DNA from: Natronoflexus pectinivorans
Lineage (GTDB): Bacteria > Bacteroidota > Bacteroidia > Bacteroidales > Marinilabiliaceae
NCBI RefSeq assembly: GCF_004345615.1
Contig: NZ_SLWK01000001.1
Coordinates: 372,001-436,000, forward strand
DNA: 64,000 nucleotides
Direction of reading: 5' to 3'
Each line of letters starts with the position of its first letter. The stretch's first letter is position 1. Of this stretch, positions 16,831 to 24,761 are shown piece by piece. The notes beneath the pieces are model-generated. The model did not search any database. It was not told where the DNA came from and worked only from the letters and a program-made list of their open reading frames with translations. The position numbers were made by a program, and so were the translations under genes.

Positions 16831-19230
16831 TCATTTAACCATCACACACTGTTGCTTTACCAATCGGATAAAATAAACAGCCCCAGCTGTATTTCCTTGT
16901 ATTGATTGAAATTTTACCCTAATGCTTTCTTTTCCCTCAACCATTGAGTCAGGTATGGCATACTCCACATCGTGAAAAACAGATTGATTCCACCTCCCTG
17001 TATTGTCTTCACTTATTAGCTTCTCATCATCAATATAAATCTCAAATTTTCGTCCTCCCCATTCGGCACCCCAATACCTGACAATAAGACTTAAATTTGT
17101 CTCAAAATTGGTTTTCATTTGATAGCTGAAGAAGCCATTGCCTCGTGCATCTCGATAAAACTCATCAAAATGGTTCCCTGTACTTGAATTCTCAGATTTA
17201 AGAAGGTGGTCTGTTTCGGGCTGTTGCTCACCCGTCGCCACAAAATCAATTGTTCGACTTTCTAGGGCAATCCTCGCATTTTCCAAATTTGTTAATGAAT
17301 CCATGTATGCCTGATAGCCGTCACTTGTCAGGGCCAGCCAATACATCATATATCTTGCATCATGAATTTGGAAAAAAGGTTTCAACTGAATATCTATTGG
17401 ATTTATCATCTCCAAATTGAGCATAAAATTTAGGGGTTCTTCTTCAACAGGGCTCAATTTATCGACGATATTCTCAATATCGTCTTCAATCAGGATGGGT
17501 GCTTTGTTTATGGGCAATAATCTCCCTCCTGGATACTGGCTCCAACGACCATCGTCTGCTATAAGCCCCCTCAAGTCATCTGTGCCCGTTTCAGCGCCTA
17601 ACAACACAGGGCCGTGCATAAAAGCAATATAATCCGGCACATTAGGTAAATGCTCAATGGTGCTGTGCATTGGCAATCTGACCTCCACCACATCTCCCTT
17701 TTCCCATTTTCTCTCTATGCTTATATAAGATGAAGGGTGCTCAGAATACTTAACCTCATTCCCATTTACAGTAACAGTTAATTCTCCTTCTTTCACCCAT
17801 CCGGGGTAACGTACCATTAAATTAAATCTAGAGGAACCATTAGTTACAGTAAATTTTGTCCTTTCTTCAAAAGGAAATTTTGTTTCCTGCTTAATTATGA
17901 TATTCCGGTCTTTCCAATTGAGTTCTGAGGCAATAAAAAGATTTAGGAACAAAGAGTCTCCTGAATGCGTGTATATAAATTGATTATACTTTGCATGATT
18001 TTCCATCCCAGTGCCAACGCAACACCACATGGCCTCATTTGGTGCTGAATAAACTCTGTAATGACGGGGTCGCGCTGTTGTGAAATAGACATAGCCTCCG
18101 TGCTCCGGATGCTGGGTAGAAAGAATATGGTTGAAGAGAGTTCTTTCATAGTAATCGGCATAATGAGCAGAAGGTTGCTGTCTGAATAAAACTTCAGTCA
18201 ATCGTAACATATTGTATGAGTTGCACGATTCAGGGCCATCAACATCTCTGATGAAATCACTGCAAGCATTTACACTGGGAAAATGTTCTCTGCGACTATT
18301 ACCTCCAAACGCAAGCGACCGATTTTCTGTAATGGTTTCCCATGAGAATCTCCCAGCTCTATTGTATTGATCATCGCCACCTAATTCGGCAATGCGTGAA
18401 AATCCAATGAACTTAGGAATCTGGGTGTTGGCATGTTTGTTATCTAAATTATCAATTCCCTGGGATAATGGTTCCAAAAACATCCTATGCGAATATCGTT
18501 TTGCAGCATCGAGGTATTTCTTATCGCCGGAGATTTGATACGCATCTGCAAAGATTTCATTCATTCCGCCATGCTCTTCATCAAGTACATGTTGCATTTG
18601 TTGGTCATCCAGTCCTGAAGCAATTTCTATCCCCCAATTGCAAAACTCCAAAAACATTGATTTCGCCTCCTCGTAACCACAATACAACCAGGCATCTCTA
18701 AGACCGGCATACATTTTATGCAGATTATAAAAAGGTGCCCATGAAGAGTTATAGACTCTGAAATCACCCTTTTTAAACCCTGACCATAATGCTTCGCTGT
18801 TTGGGAAACCGCCTAAGTAACCAACTCCCCAGTCAGGATTATTAATGGCATTGGCCTCCTGACATTTTCTAAGTTCAGATAGCATATATTCTATTCTTCT
18901 CTTAGATTCCGGGTGACCTGTTGCCGCGTAATTCAGAGCCATGGCTGTTAAGTAGTGACCTGCAACATGGCCATCAAGCCCATCCCAATTGGGATAACTT
19001 GGAGCTTTCTCAGGCAACCCGGCTTCCTTTCGGTAGGGAGCCAATAATCGATCAACATCATACTTAAGAAGAACTTCCATATTAAGATCTCGGGCATCTT
19101 TAAACTTCCCATCCAACAGTTTAACGTCAGACAAGGGAAATGTATTATGATACATTTTTTCTTGTGCCTGAACGGTATTAAAAAAGATCAATATGATGAT
19201 ATTAATCAGAAGAAGTTCTATTTTTTTCAT
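16831..19230 (-). CDS. GH127/GH146-family (DUF1680) beta-L-arabinofuranosidase-like enzyme
   Basis: I place the start at 19230, giving 799 residues and a signal peptide (MKKIELLLINIIILIF, cleavage near TVQAQ). An open frame continues 70 codons further up, but that part is the leader repeat. The (alpha/alpha)6-barrel has LDGHVAGHYLTAMA and PFYNLHKMYAGL. The zinc site of the family is complete: Glu334 and Cys336 (GPESCNSYN), and Cys403-Cys404 (EAMWCCVGTGMENH). One of the paired Cys is the catalytic nucleophile in characterised GH127 enzymes. A C-terminal region about 620-799 includes a beta-sandwich (IVRYWGAEWGGRKFEIYID). Known members remove beta-L-arabinofuranose, so the exact target in a xylan context is open. 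Confidence 0.88.
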   Translation of the reverse strand: MKKIELLLINIIILIFFNTVQAQEKMYHNTFPLSDVKLLDGKFKDARDLNMEVLLKYDVDRLLAPYRKEAGLPEKAPSYPNWDGLDGHVAGHYLTAMALNYAATGHPESKRRIEYMLSELRKCQEANAINNPDWGVGYLGGFPNSEALWSGFKKGDFRVYNSSWAPFYNLHKMYAGLRDAWLYCGYEEAKSMFLEFCNWGIEIASGLDDQQMQHVLDEEHGGMNEIFADAYQISGDKKYLDAAKRYSHRMFLEPLSQGIDNLDNKHANTQIPKFIGFSRIAELGGDDQYNRAGRFSWETITENRSLAFGGNSRREHFPSVNACSDFIRDVDGPESCNSYNMLRLTEVLFRQQPSAHYADYYERTLFNHILSTQHPEHGGYVYFTTARPRHYRVYSAPNEAMWCCVGTGMENHAKYNQFIYTHSGDSLFLNLFIASELNWKDRNIIIKQETKFPFEERTKFTVTNGSSRFNLMVRYPGWVKEGELTVTVNGNEVKYSEHPSSYISIERKWEKGDVVEVRLPMHSTIEHLPNVPDYIAFMHGPVLLGAETGTDDLRGLIADDGRWSQYPGGRLLPINKAPILIEDDIENIVDKLSPVEEEPLNFMLNLEMINPIDIQLKPFFQIHDARYMMYWLALTSDGYQAYMDSLTNLENARIALESRTIDFVATGEQQPETDHLLKSENSSTGNHFDEFYRDARGNGFFSYQMKTNFETNLSLIVRYWGAEWGGRKFEIYIDDEKLISEDNTGRWNQSVFHDVEYAIPDSMVEGKESIRVKFQSIQGNTAGAVYFIRLVKQQCVMVK

Positions 19231-19450
19231 CTGTTTATAATTTGTTTTTATAGGCCAGATGGAACTCGCCAATAATAATCCTCCTGTGTGAGAACTTTTT
19301 CTCATGGCTCGTTTCATGTGTCTAAAATTTGTTATTCCATCCCGAGTACTCGGGATGGAACTCGCCAATCCAGTCATACTTATTTCGACTGGGCTCAGTA
19401 CATGTCTATGTGAGAAGTACTTGCTCATGGCTCGTTTCATCTGTTAATAA
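19231..19450 (-). repeat. two tandem leader-repeat units upstream of GH127/146
   Basis: Two units run from 19258 to 19325 and 19354 to 19440. Each has GATGGAACTCGCCAAT, a GTGAGAA hairpin and CTCATGGCTCGTTTCAT. They are separated by a perfect 26-base palindrome at 19335-19360 with CCCGAGTACTCGGG as core. On the mRNA strand each unit opens with ATGAAACGAGCCATGAG and is preceded by an AAATTTTAGACA or AAATTATAAACAG box; the last box ends at the true start codon. The frame is open through both units. Confidence 0.85.
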
Positions 19451-19627
19451 TTTCATTTATTTCTAATTGTCTGAGCCTTATGTTTCTTATGAAAAACATT
19501 TCGTTTAAATTAGGGGCGTTAGCCCAGATATCTTCGTAGCATCGAAGCATGAAACCAATTCCCCAAGGGGGCTATGATTTGAAAACATTTTAATCATCAG
19601 TTCTGAAGAAACAGCAATCTGTAGAAA

Positions 19628-19664
19628 AAAGATAGTAAGGAATGTCAAATTCCTTACTGTCTTT
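19628..19664 (-). terminator. strong terminator after GH10
   Basis: A 15-bp stem with one G.U pair (19628-19642 with 19650-19664) and a 7-base loop. On the minus strand it is followed by TCTTTTTTCTAC. It sits 13 bases after the GH10 stop (19677) and ends the transcript arriving from GH3/GH10. The rest of the gap 19450-19627 shows nothing recognisable. Confidence 0.85.
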
Positions 19665-19676
19665 CTAAATTTAGTA

Positions 19677-21983
19677 TTACTTCAACAAGAACTTCTCAAC
19701 TCTTATTTGGTTATTTTGATCAGTTAACTGAATAACGTACATTCCTCTTGCAAAGCTACCTACATCTAAACTATATGACTCATTTGCAGAATTACCAGAA
19801 TAAACAAGTACGCCCATGCTATTAAAAATGCTGATTCTAAATGGAGACGACTCGTATGCTATGTTAAGATTGTTTGTTGCCGGATTGGGATAAATTCGAA
19901 CCCTACTTTGCTCGATGATGGTCGTTCCAACGGATGCATTATTAGCAATCTCCTCAGGCCCAAATGCATTGGCAACACTCCCATCCAAAGCCTTTAACGA
20001 ACCTGGGAAATAAGATACAGAGATATATTGCCCCGTAGGGACATTTGAACTTAAAGAGAGAATGACTGCATTCTCGTTATCAGGATCAACATTCGCCGCT
20101 TCAACACCAATGTTCCCTGGTGAGAAAAATCTGTAATTACTGCGTCGCAATGAATTACCATCAATAGGCTTATCGAATAAAAGCCTCACAGAATTTCTTC
20201 CAACAAGCTCTGTTTCCAAAATCTGCGGCCCCTTAACTACTGCGTCTTCCTCATTTAATACAAAAACCGCATCGGCATTTGCTTTCAGCAAAGGAACTTC
20301 AAAGACTTTAACTACTCCGTCAAATTCTGCTTCTACTGTATAATTACCATGGAATGCATTAAAAGTTAAAGGTTCATTGGCCGGCATTACTGCATCGAAA
20401 TTTGTTGCCCACTTGGTTTTTGTATAATAAAGTAAGGTATCAGCAGCTAGTTTAGGCCTTCCATCTTCATCAAAGAAACCAGACCTATCACGCCATGCCC
20501 ATCCATCTCTAAGCGACCAGTGATATAACCCTACAATAGATGGGTGTGAAAAAGCGATGGTAAGAACCATGATATAGTCAGCAGCTTGTTCAGCCTGTGT
20601 GAGATTTCCGCCGAAGTCATACTCAGTCAGTTTGATTGGCAAGCCGGGTTCAGCAACAATATTAATGTTACGTACCAGCTCATTAATCCCTGGCCTGCAA
20701 CAGTCCCAGAAATGAGCCTGCATCCCTACACCTGTTACAGGGGCACCCTCCTCCAGCATCTGAAATATTAAATCCCGGTATTCTTCAGCCTGACCCCAAT
20801 TATACTCCACATTATAATCATTTATATAAAGTTCGGCATCAGGATCTACTGAACGTGCCCATTTAAAACTGTCCCAGATAATTCGGTCACCCACTTCATT
20901 TCTTAACCAATCAGCATGACCGGTAAGCGGTTCATTTACCACATCATACTCTTTAATAATCCCTCTATATCGCTCAACATCCCGAAGAACTCTCTCTCTA
21001 CATGCTTCATATATATCTTCAGGAGTTGGCAGGCTTCTTACCCAATTTGGAGTTGAGTGATTATCATTACCGCCCCATATCAAAGCATGCCCTCTTAACT
21101 CCCAACCAACTTTTTGAGTCCATCTAACAGCATTCTCAAATACGGTATAATTGGGTGGACCGGGTTGTGACTGAACACCACTCCATTTAAAAGAGTTTTC
21201 GGTAACACCGGCGTTAAAATATTTATACATCGTGGCCTTTCTCCAATCATCGTTGGATGCAACTGTATTTGCATCAGGATCGAAGAATCCTGCCTCTACA
21301 ACATACTCATTGCCATCACCTGTTGTTAATGCAGATCCTCCGCAATTAATCCTTAAAGCAAAATCACCATCAACTTCTTCAATAACAATCCCTTTTATAG
21401 CTACATTATCCACTAAAGCTTCAAGTTCAATTAGAATTTGATTCCCGGAAGATGTAACCACCAGACTCCTATCTACAGCAATATCTCTTCCTCCGGCCAC
21501 TGCATGGGTATCAAAATTTTCCAAAAAGAGTTCCCCATCAATCCGTACATTAAAAATACGGGCATTGTTTCCTCCATGAAATATTTCAGCGAACTTAAGG
21601 GTGACTTCATAATCTTTTCCAGCTTCAACCGGGATGGCATAAGCTAAATAGCCACCCCATCGTTCAGTCCGGTAGATTTCGGCATCTTTTTCGGCCTGTA
21701 CAACATTGTTTGTGGAAAAAACATTTCCCATGCTTTGAGCTCCTTGGGAGAAATCAAAGGCAATGCCAAATGGAAATTCATGTTTCTGCATTCGAATAGC
21801 GACTTCGCCCGTGTAGGGCTCCCCGTTTTTATCGAATATTTGTATGCCATAGGAGTCCATGCGTAGCTCCTCTATACGCTCTTGGGCATTGTTATACCAA
21901 TTGGTATAGTTTTGAGCTTGTATGCTTATTGGAAAAATAAATATTCCAATAAGCATACATAGCAGTAAATTAATTGATTTCAT
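19677..21983 (-). CDS. GH10 endo-xylanase with nested malectin-like domain and type IX sorting domain
   Basis: 768 residues, signal peptide to about residue 24 (SIQAQ). The GH10 entry strand FPFGIAFDFS (71-80) is interrupted by about 165 residues and resumes at KYFNAGVTENSFKW (254-267). The acid/base is Glu351 (YDVVNEPL) and the nucleophile Glu454 (IKLTEYDFGG). The insert (about 85-243) is malectin-like: IYRTERWGGYLAYAIPV, VTLKFAEIF, IFNVRIDG, then AIKGIVIEEV and finally LRINCGGS. The last motif normally opens a malectin domain, so the order looks permuted. After the barrel come an Ig-like domain (about 585-690) and a type A Por/type IX sorting domain (695-768: RIYPNPATNNLNI, ending KFLLK). 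The protein is probably exported to the surface to cut xylan backbones. Confidence 0.92.
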   Translation of the reverse strand: MKSINLLLCMLIGIFIFPISIQAQNYTNWYNNAQERIEELRMDSYGIQIFDKNGEPYTGEVAIRMQKHEFPFGIAFDFSQGAQSMGNVFSTNNVVQAEKDAEIYRTERWGGYLAYAIPVEAGKDYEVTLKFAEIFHGGNNARIFNVRIDGELFLENFDTHAVAGGRDIAVDRSLVVTSSGNQILIELEALVDNVAIKGIVIEEVDGDFALRINCGGSALTTGDGNEYVVEAGFFDPDANTVASNDDWRKATMYKYFNAGVTENSFKWSGVQSQPGPPNYTVFENAVRWTQKVGWELRGHALIWGGNDNHSTPNWVRSLPTPEDIYEACRERVLRDVERYRGIIKEYDVVNEPLTGHADWLRNEVGDRIIWDSFKWARSVDPDAELYINDYNVEYNWGQAEEYRDLIFQMLEEGAPVTGVGMQAHFWDCCRPGINELVRNINIVAEPGLPIKLTEYDFGGNLTQAEQAADYIMVLTIAFSHPSIVGLYHWSLRDGWAWRDRSGFFDEDGRPKLAADTLLYYTKTKWATNFDAVMPANEPLTFNAFHGNYTVEAEFDGVVKVFEVPLLKANADAVFVLNEEDAVVKGPQILETELVGRNSVRLLFDKPIDGNSLRRSNYRFFSPGNIGVEAANVDPDNENAVILSLSSNVPTGQYISVSYFPGSLKALDGSVANAFGPEEIANNASVGTTIIEQSRVRIYPNPATNNLNIAYESSPFRISIFNSMGVLVYSGNSANESYSLDVGSFARGMYVIQLTDQNNQIRVEKFLLK

Positions 21984-22120
21984 GTGTCTATAATTTGTAT
22001 TTTAAGGTCACATGGAACTCGCCAATCCAGTCATTAGCTGCGCTGATCTTCGATTCCCCTGTGTGAGAATATCTTTGACTTCGTCGATTTTACGATTCTC
22101 ATGGCTCATATCATAGAATT
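21984..22120 (-). repeat. leader repeat upstream of GH10
   Basis: One leader-repeat unit. The box next to the start codon reads, on the mRNA strand, ACAAATTATAGACACATGAAA. Further up lie CACATGGAACTCGCC, the CCAGTCAT segment, a GTGTGAGAA...TTCTCA hairpin and ATGGCTCATATCAT. Unlike the GH127 copy, the frame upstream of the start codon contains a stop. Confidence 0.8.
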
Positions 22121-22150
22121 ATTTGGATGGATAAAAATTAGGCTGAATAA

Positions 22151-24748
22151 TTATCTAATGGTAACGGTTGCTTTTTTCAAATCTGATTCATGTGAACTAT
22201 TCCCGTAATAAACCACATATTCACCGGGAGTCACTGTTATTTTTTGTTGCTCCCAATCGTAAAATTCAAATGAGGAAGGCGACAGTTCTATTTTTGCCTG
22301 ACGCTTTTTCCCTGCCGGAACATCAACTCTCTGGTAACCCCTCAACGTTTTCAATGGGCCGTTTACGTCACCAACTTTCCGAATATATACCTGTACTATT
22401 TCAGTGCCATCGCGGTCTCCGGCATTTGTAACCGGTATGGTAATTGTAGTGGTTTGATCTCCGCTTAATTTAGATCTGCTAAGTTTCGCTTTTCCAATTT
22501 CGAAATTGGTATAGCTAAGGCCAAATCCAAATGGGAATAGCGCCTCTGTGGTATATCGGTAGGTACGTCCCTGCATGGAGTAGTCTTCAATATCACCCAG
22601 ATTATCAGAATTTGCATAAAATGTTACAGGAAGTTTACCCGATGGATTAAAGTCTCCAAATAAGACATCGGCCACAGCCAAACCTCCTTTTTCGCCACCA
22701 TACCATGCCTGAAGAATTGCTTCAGTTGTTTCAAGTTCGGGCTCAAAAGCAATTGCAGAACCAGAACAGTTCACAAAGATCACAGTTTTACCTGCATCTT
22801 TTAATGCTCGCAAACAGTTGCGTTGAACAGCAGGAAGTTCAATATCGGTACGATCACCCCCTTTAAATCCAGGATAAGAAACCGGCATCTCTTCTCCCTC
22901 AAGATGACCGGAAAGCCCTCCCACGAAAATGACAGTATCGAATCCTTCAAGCCTCTTAACCAGAGCTGCGTAATCCACATCTTCTTCCCTACCAAATTCA
23001 AATTCAATATTGGCTTGCCAGTTTTCTCTGTGAGCATACCTTATCTTTATGTGGTAGGTTTGGCCGGCTTCTACCTTGAATGGAATTCTGGTTGATAAAG
23101 TTCTCCAATTGGTGTAGCTTTCCAGTACTTCGTCATTTACACTCAGCTCAAAAAATCCGGTTGCTCCACCCTTAAATACAATCTCTTCTGAAACCGTTGG
23201 GGTGAATGTTGTTTCATATATTGCTGAGAAATCTTCAAGCCAAACGCCGGGTGCAAATTCATGTTGTCCAGCTGCAGTTTGTCTGATGGAATTAGCCATT
23301 TGCTGAACAGCTACAGACTCTCCCTCAAAATTTGGATGATTCCAATAGGTTGCTCTAAACCCTGTGCGACCATTGATAGAGGTTTGAGGAAAATAACTAA
23401 TTGTTACCTGATCATCAACCAGATCCACACCTTTCTCGTAATAAACTTCAGCGTTAGGAAGTTTAGATTTAATACCATCAAGAATTGTGATCGTATTTAT
23501 GGGTGTTCCATTATAGTTTCCCCAAAGCATCTCTTCATCATCAGCATTGGGGCCAATAACTGCAATTCTTTGAATGGTTGTTTTGTCCAAAGGCAAAACA
23601 CCGTTAGGATTGTAAAGCAACGTCATGGTTTGTTGAGCCATCTCATACGTAAGACGGCGATGGCGTTCATTATTCAGGACCGACTCCGGGATTTGAGCCC
23701 AGGGCACAATTGAATCATCATCCATATCACCCAGATCAAAACGTCCAATTAACACGCGCATCAAACTAATGTCTATGTCTTCCTCTGTAATCAAATCCAT
23801 TTCCAAAGCCTTGGGCAAATCTTTGTAGTGATAGTTGTCCCAAATACATTCCAGATCGGTTCCCCCTAACAGGGCTCTTGCAGCTGCATGTTCACGGCTT
23901 GATGAAACATTGTGTGTTGTGTAAAAATCTGTTATGGCACCGCAATCAGCCACTACCAAATGTTCAAACCCCCATTCTTCACGAAGAATTCGTTGCAAAA
24001 GTCTTGTATTGCTACAACAAGGCTCATCTTCAAGGCGCTGATAAGCACACATCACTTGTCGCACATCGGCATCCTGCACCAATGCTTTAAAAGCAGGCAT
24101 GTAGGTTTCGTAAAACTCTCGCGGACAAACATGGGTAACATTTAATTCATGACGACTCCACTCCGGTCCTGAGTGTACTGCATAGTGCTTGGCACATGCT
24201 AAAAGCTTGCGGTAGCGGGCATCTTCGGGACCCTGTAGTCCTTTTACTACCTGTACCCCCATATTTGACATCAGAAATGGGTCTTCTCCATAAGTCTCCT
24301 GGCCACGTCCCCAGCGGGGATCGCGGAAGATATTCACATTTGGGGTCCATACAGAAAGGCTTAGGAATCTGCGATTCTCTTCACCGCGGCGCATGGCCTG
24401 ATGGTATTTAGCTCGCGCTTCGTCCGATGTAGCATCAAAAATCTGAAACACCAATTCATCATTAAATGATGCGGCCATCCCTATGGGCTGGGGGAAAACC
24501 GTAACACTATCGTTGCTGGCATAACCGTGTAATGCTTCGCTCCACCAGTTAAAGCGTTTAATTCCTAATCGGGGGATAGGATCAGACTGGTCGCAGAGCA
24601 AAGCAGCCTTCTCTTCAACGGTTAAACGGGATATTAAATCCCGTGCTCGTTCCTCCGAACTTAAACTTGGATCTTGAAACGGATACTGCTGTGCCGAAAT
24701 TCCTATAGCACAAAACAGGCAAAATGTAAATAAAACTAAGTTTTTCAT
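22151..24748 (-). CDS. GH3 beta-xylosidase/beta-glucosidase with PA14 insert
   Basis: 865 residues from ATG at 24748, with a signal peptide (about 1-19, IGISAQ). GH3 N-terminal barrel (about 25-340): PIPRLGIKRFNWWSEALHG, DPRWGRGQETYGEDP, KHYAVHSGPE, and nucleophile Asp268 (LVVADCGAITDF). The second GH3 domain (from about 375, RIAVIGPNADDEE) is interrupted at about 460-600 by a PA14 module (GFRATYWNHPNFEG, then YHIKIRYAHRENW) and resumes with FVGGLSGHLEGEEM. It ends with a fibronectin-III-like domain. The NWWSEALHG motif is typical of the xylosidase branch. It probably removes non-reducing xylose from xylo-oligosaccharides in the periplasm. Its start lies 13 bases downstream of the GH31 stop, so the two are co-transcribed. 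Confidence 0.9.
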   Translation of the reverse strand: MKNLVLFTFCLFCAIGISAQQYPFQDPSLSSEERARDLISRLTVEEKAALLCDQSDPIPRLGIKRFNWWSEALHGYASNDSVTVFPQPIGMAASFNDELVFQIFDATSDEARAKYHQAMRRGEENRRFLSLSVWTPNVNIFRDPRWGRGQETYGEDPFLMSNMGVQVVKGLQGPEDARYRKLLACAKHYAVHSGPEWSRHELNVTHVCPREFYETYMPAFKALVQDADVRQVMCAYQRLEDEPCCSNTRLLQRILREEWGFEHLVVADCGAITDFYTTHNVSSSREHAAARALLGGTDLECIWDNYHYKDLPKALEMDLITEEDIDISLMRVLIGRFDLGDMDDDSIVPWAQIPESVLNNERHRRLTYEMAQQTMTLLYNPNGVLPLDKTTIQRIAVIGPNADDEEMLWGNYNGTPINTITILDGIKSKLPNAEVYYEKGVDLVDDQVTISYFPQTSINGRTGFRATYWNHPNFEGESVAVQQMANSIRQTAAGQHEFAPGVWLEDFSAIYETTFTPTVSEEIVFKGGATGFFELSVNDEVLESYTNWRTLSTRIPFKVEAGQTYHIKIRYAHRENWQANIEFEFGREEDVDYAALVKRLEGFDTVIFVGGLSGHLEGEEMPVSYPGFKGGDRTDIELPAVQRNCLRALKDAGKTVIFVNCSGSAIAFEPELETTEAILQAWYGGEKGGLAVADVLFGDFNPSGKLPVTFYANSDNLGDIEDYSMQGRTYRYTTEALFPFGFGLSYTNFEIGKAKLSRSKLSGDQTTTITIPVTNAGDRDGTEIVQVYIRKVGDVNGPLKTLRGYQRVDVPAGKKRQAKIELSPSSFEFYDWEQQKITVTPGEYVVYYGNSSHESDLKKATVTIR

Positions 24749-24761
24749 CACTTGTGTTATA

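Noticed and set aside
23261-23713. 150-codon plus-strand frame inside the GH3 gene
   Set aside because: Antisense to well-conserved GH3/PA14 coding sequence; composition is that of a shadow frame.
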